Of a stretch of DNA of 40,139 nucleotides, positions 1 to 7,265 are shown in pieces; the stretch's first letter is position 1, and each line of letters begins with the position of its first letter. The stretch covers positions 1 through 40,139 of the forward strand of contig CAMAVQ010000017.1 of the NCBI GenBank assembly GCA_945861755.1. Reading direction: 5' to 3'. A program made the translations under genes and the position numbers. The notes under the pieces were generated by a model that made no database searches, was not told the origin of the DNA, and saw only the letters and a program-made list of their open reading frames with translations. Origin of the DNA: Gemmatimonas phototrophica (GTDB taxonomy: Bacteria; Latescibacterota; UBA2968; UBA8231).

Positions 1-37
1 GGGTATCTTGAGAGGAACCCGCCACCCGGAGCCCGGC

Positions 38-1084
38 ATGGCCTCTCCCGCTCCTCAGCGCCGTATCAACAGCGTGGCGCCCATCCGTATCTGCGACAAC
101 GGTGGCTGGACCGACACCTGGTTTGCCGAACACGGCGTGATCTTCAACATCGGCGTCTACCCCTATGCCGAGGTGCAGCTCGAAGTGTTCCCGCGCGGCC
201 AGGTGGAGGACCGCATCGTCATCCGCGCCGAGAACTACGGCCAGATGTACGCGGTCAAGCAGTTGGGCGGGGCCTGGACCCAGCACCCGCTGCTGGAGGC
301 GGCCATCGAGTACATGCGTATCCCCGAGGAGCTGGCCATCGAGGTGACCATCTACTGCCAGGCGCCGGCCGGCTGCTCTACCGGCACCTCGGCGGCGGTG
401 ACCGTGGCTTTGATCGGCGCCCTCGACGCGCTCACTCCGGGGCGGCTGACCCCCAACGAGGTGGCCCTCACCGCCCAACGCATCGAGACCGAGATGCTCA
501 AACAGCAGTGCGGCATCCAGGACCAGCTCTGCTCGGCCTACGGCGGCATCAACTATATAGAGATGTTCAAGTACCCCCACGCCTCGGTCTCCCAGCTCCA
601 GGTCTCCAACGCCATCTGGTGGGAGTTGGAGCGCCGCCTGGTGCTGATCTTCCTGGGCAAGTCTCACAGCTCCTCCGACGTCCACAAGAAGGTCATCGCC
701 GAACTAGAGGGCGCCGGCCCCGATTGCAAGAAACTGGCGGACCTGCGCCAGACCGCCCCGGCCTCGCGCGACGCAGTCTACGCCGGGGACTTCGCCGCCC
801 TGGGCCGGGCCATGATCGCCAACACCGAGGCTCAGGCCCGCCTCCACCCCGAGCTGGTGAGCCGGGAAGCCTGGGAGATCATCGGTATTGCCCGGGAATG
901 CGGCGTCCTGGGCTGGAAGGTAAACGGCGCCGGCGGGGACGGCGGTTCCCTCACCCTGCTCACCGGCCCCCTTTCCCACGCCAAGCGCCATCTTATCCAG
1001 CAGATCGAACAGACCAATCCCCTCTTTCAACACATTCCCGTGTACCTCAGCCGCACGGGCCTGCGCCTGTGGGAATCTCCTTGA
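38..1084 (+). CDS. GHMP-family sugar kinase
   Basis: A GHMP-fold small-molecule kinase of 348 aa, expected to phosphorylate a sugar with ATP in the cytoplasm. The N-terminal strand with the substrate-binding DNGGWTD (about residues 20-26), the glycine/serine-rich phosphate loop PAGCSTGTSAAV (about 110-121) and the C-terminal motif NGAGGDGG (about 296-303) occur in family order. The closest recognisable relatives are heptose-7-phosphate kinase/fucokinase-like proteins, but the substrate cannot be read from sequence. The ATG at 38 is chosen because conserved sequence begins soon after it; a TTG at 8 is in frame and the frame stays open to the window edge, so a longer N-terminus is possible. It is followed on the same strand by an unknown protein and a Gfo/Idh oxidoreductase, suggesting a carbohydrate-modification operon. 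Confidence 0.85.
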   Translation: MASPAPQRRINSVAPIRICDNGGWTDTWFAEHGVIFNIGVYPYAEVQLEVFPRGQVEDRIVIRAENYGQMYAVKQLGGAWTQHPLLEAAIEYMRIPEELAIEVTIYCQAPAGCSTGTSAAVTVALIGALDALTPGRLTPNEVALTAQRIETEMLKQQCGIQDQLCSAYGGINYIEMFKYPHASVSQLQVSNAIWWELERRLVLIFLGKSHSSSDVHKKVIAELEGAGPDCKKLADLRQTAPASRDAVYAGDFAALGRAMIANTEAQARLHPELVSREAWEIIGIARECGVLGWKVNGAGGDGGSLTLLTGPLSHAKRHLIQQIEQTNPLFQHIPVYLSRTGLRLWESP

Positions 1085-1145
1085 TTGGGAGGAGTGCGGT
1101 GGTTATTTTTTGGCGATTGACTTTGCTCGCTCAGAGGAGGAACGC

Positions 1146-2228
1146 TTGAAAAGACGATATCGGCCAGCCAGAGCCTGGTACGGAAGCCCCAACCCACCTG
1201 ACGAGAACTTCCTGCAGGAGATGGAGGCCCTCGACCAGTACCCCGAGGTGCTCTACGACAACAACGGGGGGGAACCGACGGGTTTGGAGCCAGACCTCGT
1301 CAAGGGGCTCTACACCAAGATGGACACCCTCAAGCGCAGCCCCGCCACCTTCCGCTCCTGGACCGAGGAAGACGGTATGGAAGCCTTTCTGGGCACCTTG
1401 CTCGACCTGACCCCCGCCAACATGAGAACCCGCGTCCAGTTCCTGCAGCTCTTCGGCTCCTTCAAGTTCAGGACCAATGCCACCCCCGAAGATAAGAAGG
1501 AGTTAATCGGCGGCGTCTTCGCCGCCGAGGAGAAGGAGAAGGAAGACGCGCGCGATTTATTGTACCGCCAAGCCCACCGCCTTTCGCTGATCTGGTCCCC
1601 CAAGCCCGAAACCCTGCTCAGCTACATCGTCGGCCATCCCGCCTTGGCCGGCAGGGTCCTGGCCGACCGGCTCAACCCCACCAACACCCAGCCCCTGCGC
1701 CTGATCGCCCACCCCTATGCCGAGGTGCGCAGCAACCTGCTGCATCCCATCATCGAAGCCCGCTCAGTGGCTTATGAACGCATCGGCGAGATTCATTTCG
1801 TCTCCGGAGTGCGCAAGGTGCTGGAGATGTGGGATGAGGACGCCGGCGGCGCCGGCTGCGCCCAGATCTCGCTCTTCGAGGCCCTGCTCTTGCACGAGGT
1901 GGTTGAAGCAATTCTCGATGAGACCCTACCCGAGCTGGAACCCCTGCCGGCCCATATTATCGCCACCACCTTCGAGCGCTACCTGAAGGGGCGGATGCTG
2001 AGCGTGGCCGTGGAGGATTTCTTCCTCAGCTGGCCACCCATGTCCAGCACCGAACTGGCGGAGATCAGCCGCGCCGAAAAGGAGCAACTGCTGGCCGACG
2101 CCCGCGCCTACTTCCAGGAGGAGAGCGGCCCGGAAGGTGAGGAAGAGGCGGGCGGCGATCTGCCCGTTGACCCCTCTGGGACCATGCCGGTCAAAAAAAA
2201 GAAGGTCGTTAAGAAAAAGAAGGCATGA
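1146..2228 (+). CDS. Unknown protein with lysine-rich C-terminal tail
   Basis: I do not recognise this 360-aa protein. It is soluble-looking, with no signal peptide or membrane segment, and is rich in acidic and leucine residues. It ends in a Glu/Gly-rich acidic linker followed by a basic tail, VKKKKVVKKKKA. A TTG at 1146 is preferred because a perfect AGGAGG (1135-1140) lies five bases upstream; an in-frame TTG at 1110 lacks a ribosome binding site and would add 12 residues. Its stop overlaps the start of the next gene as ATGA, so it is translationally coupled to the Gfo/Idh oxidoreductase and probably works with it and the upstream kinase. The tail could bind nucleic acid or acidic surfaces; that is inference only. 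Confidence 0.75.
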   Translation: MKRRYRPARAWYGSPNPPDENFLQEMEALDQYPEVLYDNNGGEPTGLEPDLVKGLYTKMDTLKRSPATFRSWTEEDGMEAFLGTLLDLTPANMRTRVQFLQLFGSFKFRTNATPEDKKELIGGVFAAEEKEKEDARDLLYRQAHRLSLIWSPKPETLLSYIVGHPALAGRVLADRLNPTNTQPLRLIAHPYAEVRSNLLHPIIEARSVAYERIGEIHFVSGVRKVLEMWDEDAGGAGCAQISLFEALLLHEVVEAILDETLPELEPLPAHIIATTFERYLKGRMLSVAVEDFFLSWPPMSSTELAEISRAEKEQLLADARAYFQEESGPEGEEEAGGDLPVDPSGTMPVKKKKVVKKKKA

Positions 2229-3265
2229 AAAAATACCGCGCCGCCCTCATCGGCCTGGGCCGGATGGGCAGCACCATCGACGAGGAGGTCGTGGGGTACC
2301 CGGCCATTGCCCTGCCCTACTCAGTGGCCGGGGCCTGTCAGGCCAGCGAGCGCCTCGAACTGGTGGCCGGCGCCGACCTCGATCCGGAAAAGCGCCTCGC
2401 CTTCACCCAGCGCTGGGGAGTGGACGCGGTGTACGCCGACTACCGCGAGATGATCCGCCAGGAGGCCCCCGACCTGGTGGCCATCTGCACCCGGGCCGAA
2501 AACCACGCCGAACTAGCCCTGGGCGTGGCCGAGACCGGCGGCGTGCGCATGGTCTTCCTCGAAAAGGCTATGGCATGTTCCATGCGCGAGGCCGACGCCA
2601 TACTCCACACCTACCAGCAGCGCAACATCGCCTTCAACACCGGGGTGTTGCGGCGTTTCGACACCCGCTACCATCAGATGCGCGAGCGCCTGCTCCAGGG
2701 CGAAGTGGGCGAAGTGCGCGCTGCCCTGCACTATGCCGCCTCCTCGCTGATGCACGGCCACATCCACTCAGTGGACACCCTCATGTACCTGCTGGGCGAT
2801 CCGCGGGCCCTGCGGGTCAAAGGAGAATTGCGCGGCGAGGTCGCAATCCACGACAACCGCTTCGACAAAGACCCCCAGGCCGTGTACCAGCTCCAGTTTG
2901 CCGGCGGGATCGAAGCCTGGTCCCTGCCCGTGGGCCATTGGGATTTTGAGGTGTGGGGGACTAAGGGCATGATCAAAGGTCTCAACAACGGCATGGACTG
3001 GATGGAGCGCCAATCCACCGCCGCCGGCCGGCACACCATCTACCCCGAAAAATTATTTGAGAATGTGCCCCCCTACAGCGCGACGCTCTACTGTCTAGAA
3101 GACCTGGTGCGGGCGCACGAAGAACGCCGGCCGGCGCTGGGCAACGTGGAAGTGACCCACCACGCCACCGAAATCTGCCTAGCCGTGGCCCAGAGCCATC
3201 TCGAAGGCGGCAAATGGATCGACCTGCCCCTGCAAAACCGCGACCTCTACATCTGGCACGTCTGA
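2225..3265 (+). CDS. Gfo/Idh/MocA-family oxidoreductase
   Basis: NAD(P)-dependent oxidoreductase of 346 aa acting on a sugar or cyclitol. The Rossmann dinucleotide loop GLGRMGS sits at residues 10-16, and the family EKP-type motif appears as EKAMA at 113-117, an alanine replacing the usual proline. The C-terminal half is the alpha/beta substrate domain, with conserved-looking histidines around HGHIHSVDT. Length is normal for the family. Its ATG overlaps the preceding stop by four bases. Eleven bases after its stop begins a structured repeat element (3276-3428), followed by a rho-independent terminator, so it closes the operon. The exact substrate cannot be assigned. Confidence 0.88.
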   Translation: MKKYRAALIGLGRMGSTIDEEVVGYPAIALPYSVAGACQASERLELVAGADLDPEKRLAFTQRWGVDAVYADYREMIRQEAPDLVAICTRAENHAELALGVAETGGVRMVFLEKAMACSMREADAILHTYQQRNIAFNTGVLRRFDTRYHQMRERLLQGEVGEVRAALHYAASSLMHGHIHSVDTLMYLLGDPRALRVKGELRGEVAIHDNRFDKDPQAVYQLQFAGGIEAWSLPVGHWDFEVWGTKGMIKGLNNGMDWMERQSTAAGRHTIYPEKLFENVPPYSATLYCLEDLVRAHEERRPALGNVEVTHHATEICLAVAQSHLEGGKWIDLPLQNRDLYIWHV

Positions 3266-3275
3266 CGAGGGGTAC

Positions 3276-3428
3276 GCGGCGGGGAGAAGGCCCCTGAGGC
3301 CTTTCCCGGGGAGTGGTTGGGAAGGGAAGTCCGCGTGGTGGGGCGGTGGGGTAGCGGAGCCAGAGCGAGCGAGGGTGCAGGACGCGCCTGGGGAAAGGTC
3401 CGAAGGGGTTGCTCCCCGACGCCCCGCC
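3276..3428 (+). repeat. Structured intergenic repeat, subfamily A, copy 1
   Basis: A 153-bp element just after the oxidoreductase stop and in the same orientation. The ends GCGGCGGGGAG and CTCCCCGACGC can pair over 10 of 11 positions. Inside the 5' arm, CCCC and GGGG (about 3291-3311) flank a GAGGCCTTT-like loop, forming a second hairpin. It matches the reverse complement of 11367-11603 closely (for example GAGTGGTTGGGAAGGGAAGT) and shares ends and inner hairpin with 22458-22590 and 34682-34808. Confidence 0.85.
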
Positions 3429-3450
3429 AGTAATAGGAGCAATATTATAC

Positions 3451-3484
3451 CCCCCTGACCGGTCTTTGGTCGGGGGTTTTTATT
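3451..3484 (+). terminator. Rho-independent terminator after Gfo/Idh operon
   Basis: A stem CCCCTGACC/GGTCGGGGG with a 7-base loop is followed by a T-rich run (TTTTTATTT). It terminates the kinase/unknown/oxidoreductase operon. The T-run overlaps the stop codon of the convergent BMC gene. Confidence 0.85.
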
Positions 3485-3947
3485 TGTTGTTGAGTTGCTG
3501 GAAGGCGGCGAGCAATTCGGCCTTCCCGGCCCGGGAGATGGCCCGACCCTTGAGGGCCAGGTCCGGAAACTGGCGGGCCAACTGACGCAGTCGGGTGACC
3601 GGCAGGGCTTCCAGTTCGGCGAGGGAAGGGGTTGCTTCAGCAGCGGGAGGAATTGCGGCGGCGGGCGGCGGGCCCTTCCCCTCCAACAGGGCGACCAGAT
3701 CTTCGTGGGGGCCGGGGATGACGTGAAAGCTGATCACCTGCCCCAGGCGCTGGGCAGCAGCCACCGCAGCCTGGATAGCGGTCTGCACCGAGGCCACATC
3801 CCCACTCAAACGCAGAGAAACCAACCCACCACCAATACACTCAAAACCCAGCAACTGCACATCGGCCGTCTTGGCGGCCACATCGGCCGCTTCGATGAGC
3901 CCTACCAGACCTTCGGTTTCAATCAATCCGATGGCAGCGCGGGCCAT
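3480..3947 (-). CDS. BMC-domain (hexameric shell-type) protein with SAP/Rho-N-like tail
   Basis: A 155-aa protein whose first ~85 residues form a single BMC domain of the PduA/EutM/CsoS1 type: opening AIGLIETEGLVGLIEAAD, the central GFECIGGGLVSLRLSGDV, and the signature HVIPGPHEDL. Such proteins form hexamers that tile bacterial microcompartment shells. A Pro/Ala-rich linker (about 90-105) leads to a 45-residue tail containing LPVTRLRQLARQFP and KAELLAAF, resembling a Rho-N/SAP-like helical module. The ATG at 3947 begins the BMC domain directly and has GGAG upstream (GCAGGAGAGCAGAC). It lies 22 bases after the bS18 stop, so the two are probably cotranscribed. No other shell protein or microcompartment enzyme is recognisable in the window, so the encapsulated pathway, if any, must be elsewhere. 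Confidence 0.88.
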   Translation of the reverse strand: MARAAIGLIETEGLVGLIEAADVAAKTADVQLLGFECIGGGLVSLRLSGDVASVQTAIQAAVAAAQRLGQVISFHVIPGPHEDLVALLEGKGPPPAAAIPPAAEATPSLAELEALPVTRLRQLARQFPDLALKGRAISRAGKAELLAAFQQLNNK

Positions 3948-3969
3948 GTCTGCTCTCCTGCGGCCGCGC

Positions 3970-4191
3970 TTATCTGGTGTCGTTGATGGTGTAAGGCAGC
4001 AGAGCGAGATAGCGGGCGCGCTTAATAGACTGGACGATCTGGGCTTGCTGCTTGCGGGTGGCGCCGGTGCGGCGTGCGGCGTCGATTTTCCCGAGGGGGT
4101 TGAGAAAGCGGACCAGCACATCCAGCCGCTTATAGTCGATGTCTTCCGGCTTCAGCTTGGCCGTGAATTCCTTGCGGTTGACCCTGGCGAT
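3970..4191 (-). CDS. rpsR: Small ribosomal subunit protein bS18 (start codon non-canonical)
   Basis: The reverse strand encodes a clear bS18: DIDYKRLDVLVRFLNPLGKI, then RRTGATRKQQAQI, then IKRARYLALLPYT before the stop at 3970-3972. bS18 binds bS6 and 16S rRNA in the small-subunit platform. The frame is open back to a TAG at 4240-4242, but that interval contains no ATG, GTG, TTG or CTG in frame. The best candidate is an ATC at 4191 giving 73 aa, the normal family length, with CAGGAG about nine bases upstream. A one-base sequence error turning ATG into ATC, or an indel, is the main alternative. It stands apart from the usual rpsF-ssb-rplI neighbours and is followed by the BMC gene. A consensus-like promoter lies at 4263-4291. 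Confidence 0.85.
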   Translation of the reverse strand: MARVNRKEFTAKLKPEDIDYKRLDVLVRFLNPLGKIDAARRTGATRKQQAQIVQSIKRARYLALLPYTINDTR

Positions 4192-4262
4192 GGCGACACG
4201 CTCCTGTCTGGAAGGTGGAGAGAGGAGGGCGAGAAGCTCCTATCCTTCTCTGAGAGAGTTGA

Positions 4263-4291
4263 AAAATAGGCAGTGACCCTGATACTGTCAA
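4263..4291 (-). promoter_or_regulatory. Sigma70-type promoter for rpsR-BMC
   Basis: On the reverse strand TTGACA (4286-4291) and TATTTT (4263-4268) are separated by 17 bases. Transcription would start near 4256, leaving a leader of about 65 bases that contains no ATG before the bS18 coding sequence. Confidence 0.7.
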
Positions 4292-4320
4292 TATCTTCGC
4301 CGAAAACCGCTGAAAAGGCA

Positions 4321-4357
4321 TTTTATCTGGCGAAATGCTAAATGTAATCAGATAAAA
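4321..4357. repeat. Perfect 9-bp inverted repeat upstream of rpsR promoter
   Basis: TTTTATCTG (4321-4329) and CAGATAAAA (4349-4357) are exact reverse complements separated by 19 bases. The repeat lies about 30 bp upstream of the rpsR -35 box in an AT-rich stretch. It could be an operator or an RNA hairpin; I have no evidence for either. Confidence 0.5.
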
Positions 4358-4470
4358 CTCCGCCAACTTCGCTATAAGTAATTGATTTAATGTTAATTAG
4401 TACTTATCTGCGATTTCGCTAAAGATTTCAACCTGCTATCCGATAATATTACTACAGACTATTTGATACT

Positions 4471-4544
4471 AAGTTGGATCGAACCTCCAACTTTCCGATC
4501 GATCGAATAGTTCTTCAGCACTCAGGGCCTATCCAACCCTGAGT
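4471..4544. other. Two adjacent perfect stem-loops in an AT-rich gap
   Basis: AAGTTGGA/TCCAACTT (4471-4493, 7-base loop) and ACTCAGGG/CCCTGAGT (4520-4544, 9-base loop) are each perfect 8-bp stems, with a CGATCGATCG palindrome between them. They lie in the 470-bp gene-free interval 4192-4661. The first resembles a tRNA T-arm at a glance, but the loop register is wrong and no acceptor stem follows. This may be a small RNA or regulatory leader. Confidence 0.4.
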
Positions 4545-4602
4545 CCCCAGATCCTCGGAGCTTCCCCACTCCGGGCCTGGTTGCACAGCCGCCTTGAGCG
4601 GC

Positions 4603-4642
4603 CCAAAAATAGCGACGCCCTGCACAGGCCTGTGCAGGGCGT
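4603..4642 (-). terminator. Rho-independent terminator of the creatininase operon
   Basis: A perfect 13-bp palindromic stem, ACGCCCTGCACAG/CTGTGCAGGGCGT (4615-4642), is followed on the reverse strand by CGCTATTTTT. It lies 20 bp beyond the stop of the creatininase-family gene. Confidence 0.85.
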
Positions 4643-4661
4643 TTGCTTTGGGGGCTGCGAC

Positions 4662-5477
4662 TCAGGAGCAGTGGCTGCCAAACTCCCGGTAATGCCGCAC
4701 CGGCAACCCGTGGTACTCCCGGGCCAACCTTTCTAGGCGCTGGCAGGCCAGGGCGAAGACACGTCCGCCTTTTTCGGCGCTGGCCGCAAAGGCGTCGCCC
4801 ATGATCCCGGTGCCTTTCTGGGTGTCGCGCCGGCGTTCGGCGAACTCGGCAAAAGCCAGCTCCCCGGCAAAAGGCTGGGTCCCGGTATCGTCCTTGTCCA
4901 GCCGGGTCTGGTCGACCAGGTGCGCCCGCAGGTGCAGTTGCACGGCCGTTTCCCACTCGCCGCCATGCCCCACCCCTTCGTCCGTGGCACTCCATTCGCG
5001 CAGTTCACCGTTGACCATGTCCCACCAGTTGAAGCTGAGGACAAAGATATCCTCCTCGGCCAGTTGCCAGGCTACTGAACGACAGGGACCCCAGTTGCCG
5101 CCATGGCCGTTGACAACGATGATCCGCCTAAAGCCATTGGCGTGGATGCTGCGCAGAATATCGGCCAGCAGGTTCTGGAAGGTCTCCAGGCGCAGGTTGA
5201 TGGTGCCGGGAAACCCCATGTTGTAGTGGGTGAAGCCGCACCAAACCGGCGGGGCCACAATCACCGGAAAATCGTCCACCCGCCGGGCCACCTCGACGGC
5301 CATGTAGAAAGGCGCCGAGATATCCACGTCCATGGGGCAGTGGGGCCCGTGCTGCTCCACCGAGCCCACCGGCACGATAACCACCGGGTCGCCTTCGAGG
5401 GCGGCGAGAAATTCGTGTCGCCACAGCTCTTGCCAGAGAACCTTCTTATTCTTGCCGTCGTACGAGGCGCGGTACAC
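4662..5477 (-). CDS. Creatininase-family amidohydrolase
   Basis: A 271-aa metal-dependent amidohydrolase of the creatininase/MftE-like family, expected to hydrolyse a cyclic or linear amide. Metal ligands and signatures are present in order: PVGSVEQHGPH (about 36-46) with MDVD just after, VNGHGGN (122-128) and HGGEWET (171-177). Family members include creatinine amidohydrolase, FAPy deformylase and mycofactocin peptidase, so the substrate is not fixed by these motifs. The start is a GTG at 5477, one base after the TAA of the upstream Gfo/Idh gene, with a GAGGGG ribosome binding site inside that gene's end. The pair is therefore translationally coupled. A strong terminator follows. Confidence 0.85.
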   Translation of the reverse strand: MYRASYDGKNKKVLWQELWRHEFLAALEGDPVVIVPVGSVEQHGPHCPMDVDISAPFYMAVEVARRVDDFPVIVAPPVWCGFTHYNMGFPGTINLRLETFQNLLADILRSIHANGFRRIIVVNGHGGNWGPCRSVAWQLAEEDIFVLSFNWWDMVNGELREWSATDEGVGHGGEWETAVQLHLRAHLVDQTRLDKDDTGTQPFAGELAFAEFAERRRDTQKGTGIMGDAFAASAEKGGRVFALACQRLERLAREYHGLPVRHYREFGSHCS

Positions 5478-5478
5478 G

Positions 5479-6642
5479 TTATTTTTTCCCCTCGCTGAGT
5501 TTCATCATGATCTGGTGGTGGCCCATTCCTTGGGCGCGCAACTCGCCGTACGCCTTTTCGTCGATGCCGTCTCGTTTGAGAAAGCCGCGGATATCGTAGC
5601 GGCCGGGCACCTCCACCGGCAACTTGCCCTCCCGGATCATCAGTTCCAGCGGGTACTCCTGCTCCTGCAGGGGTAGGTTGATGACCCGATGTCGGCGCGC
5701 CGACTCGTACAGGGCCATCATGATCTCCACCGTGTCGCGCGCCTTGCGGCCCGATCCCCGGTGTTCGGGCCCGCCCTCGATCCACCGGATCAGCTCGCGC
5801 ACCTGGGCGGCGTTGGTGTTGCCGCCGATGCCCTGGATCTGGTCGGCCGGCACGCTGAGAGGCACGTCCTGCCAGCCCTTGGCCGCGGCATTGAGCAGCC
5901 GCACCTGGGTCTCGCTCGCCTCCATCAATCCGTCGCTGCCCTGGATCTGGAAGGAGCCGGCCGCCGCGCCCTCTCGCATCAGGTCGGACTGAATGAAGAG
6001 CTGGAGTTCCCCCTCGAACTGCACCAGGCCCATACAGGCGTCCTCGACCGCGGTGTCGCGCTCGTAGCGCTCGGTGCGTCGCTCCACCGCGCCCATCACC
6101 CACAGGGCCCGTGGGTCACCCAGCGCAAAGCGCGAGCCGTCGATGGAGTGCGTGCCCCAGTTGGCCAGGCCCTCGGCCACCTTGTTGCTCACCCACACCG
6201 GTTTGCCGATGGCCCCCTGCTTCATCAACTCCCTGGCTTTTTCCCAGCCGGCGGTGAAGCGGCGCTGGTGGCTGATGACCAGCTTGGTGCCGCTGGCTTC
6301 GCAGGCTTCGACCATGCTGTTGGCCGCGCCCACACCGATGGCCATGGGTTTCTCGCAGATCACGCCCTTGACCCCGGCCTTGGCCGCGGCGATGGTGGGC
6401 GCCGGGTGCAGCAGGTGCCAGGTGCAGACGCTGACGAGGTCGGGCTTGGCCTCGGCCAGCATTTCCTCGACCGTGGCGTACCCCTGGGGGATGCCGTATT
6501 CTTTCATATACTGTTGCCGGCCTGCTTCGAGCGGATCGGCGACGGCAATGACCTCTACCCCGTCTACCAACCGGTAGCCTTCCATGTGTGCGTGACCGAT
6601 AGAGCCGCAGCCGACAATGGCAGCGGTGTACTTGCGGGCCAT
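5479..6642 (-). CDS. Gfo/Idh/MocA-family oxidoreductase
   Basis: A 387-aa NAD(P)-dependent oxidoreductase with the dinucleotide loop GCGSIG (11-16) and the canonical EKP (97-99). The C-terminal substrate domain carries the ANWGTHSIDG region expected to hold the catalytic histidine. The ATG at 6642 has AGGAG nine bases upstream (CAAAGGAGACACTCT); an in-frame ATG at 6681 lacks a site. It is a little longer than the plus-strand paralogue at 2225 and its C-terminus ends in a charged segment. Coupled to the creatininase-family gene, it may oxidise a sugar- or inositol-derived compound that the amidohydrolase also handles; that link is inferred from gene order. Confidence 0.88.
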   Translation of the reverse strand: MARKYTAAIVGCGSIGHAHMEGYRLVDGVEVIAVADPLEAGRQQYMKEYGIPQGYATVEEMLAEAKPDLVSVCTWHLLHPAPTIAAAKAGVKGVICEKPMAIGVGAANSMVEACEASGTKLVISHQRRFTAGWEKARELMKQGAIGKPVWVSNKVAEGLANWGTHSIDGSRFALGDPRALWVMGAVERRTERYERDTAVEDACMGLVQFEGELQLFIQSDLMREGAAAGSFQIQGSDGLMEASETQVRLLNAAAKGWQDVPLSVPADQIQGIGGNTNAAQVRELIRWIEGGPEHRGSGRKARDTVEIMMALYESARRHRVINLPLQEQEYPLELMIREGKLPVEVPGRYDIRGFLKRDGIDEKAYGELRAQGMGHHQIMMKLSEGKK

Positions 6643-6739
6643 AGAGTGTCTCCTTTGAGTACCGATAGGGTGATCAGGCAATCCCGGAATTCGATGGTCA
6701 GGGGCCTAATATAAACCACTCCTCTAGATACAACCACCC

Positions 6740-7168
6740 ATGAACACGCTAGAAATCCTGCCGGAATTACACCTGCCCCTGGCGGAGCTGGTCTTTTCTT
6801 TCGACCGCAGCCCAGGGCCGGGCGGACAGAATGTCAACAAGACCAATACCCGGGCCGAACTGCGCTTTGACCTGGAGCACAGTCCCTCCCTCAGCCCGCT
6901 GCAGCGCCAGCGCCTCATGGAGGCCCTCGCCTCGCGCCTGAGCCAGGAAGGCATGCTGATCCTGCGCTCGTCCCGCTTTCGCAGCCAACTCCGCAACCGC
7001 GAGGATTGCCTGGAAAAATTCGCCTCCCTGCTGGCTTTCCATCTCCAACCCCCACCCCCACCGCGCCGGCCCACCCGGCCGGGCAGAGCAGCAAAGGCAC
7101 GCCGCCTAAATCACAAGAAGTCCCACTCTAGCAAGAAGTTACTTCGCAAGCCACCCCACCTAGACTAA
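6740..7168 (+). CDS. arfB: ArfB-like peptidyl-tRNA hydrolase (ribosome rescue)
   Basis: A 142-aa release-factor-like protein. The catalytic GGQ is at residues 28-30 within SPGPGGQNVNKTNT, and the family C-terminus is present: a proline-rich hinge followed by a very basic tail (AKARRLNHKKSHSSKK). ArfB/YaeJ enters stalled non-stop ribosomes, places the basic tail in the empty mRNA channel and hydrolyses peptidyl-tRNA. The length matches the family (about 140). No clear Shine-Dalgarno precedes the ATG at 6740. It is divergent from the oxidoreductase and 97 bp upstream of the sigma factor gene. Confidence 0.9.
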   Translation: MNTLEILPELHLPLAELVFSFDRSPGPGGQNVNKTNTRAELRFDLEHSPSLSPLQRQRLMEALASRLSQEGMLILRSSRFRSQLRNREDCLEKFASLLAFHLQPPPPPRRPTRPGRAAKARRLNHKKSHSSKKLLRKPPHLD

Positions 7169-7211
7169 AAAAATACCCCCCTACTTGCGGCGGATCTATT
7201 CGGTTTTTATA

Positions 7212-7227
7212 TTAACGTTGACGTTAA
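7212..7227. repeat. TTAACGT-TG-ACGTTAA palindrome upstream of sigma factor gene
   Basis: Perfect 7-bp arms TTAACGT (7212-7218) and ACGTTAA (7221-7227) flank TG, about 40 bp before the sigma factor start. The surroundings are AT-rich and the size fits a dimeric repressor site, so an operator is plausible but unproven. Confidence 0.45.
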
Positions 7228-7265
7228 GGTTAATGTATTTCCTCTTTGAGCTGAGAGACTCTGCC

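Noticed and set aside
3179-3442. Apparent paralogous peptides at 3179-3442 (-) and 11379-11621 (+) sharing CTLARSGSAT and HHADFPSQPLPGK
   Set aside because: Both are translations of the same intergenic repeat read in one frame; the frames are not conserved in subfamily B, so they are not genes.
4461-4500. Possible tRNA T-arm (GGTTCGATCC on the reverse strand)
   Set aside because: The stem-loop puts GGTTCGA in the loop rather than TTCGAAT, and no acceptor, D or anticodon stems can be formed around it.
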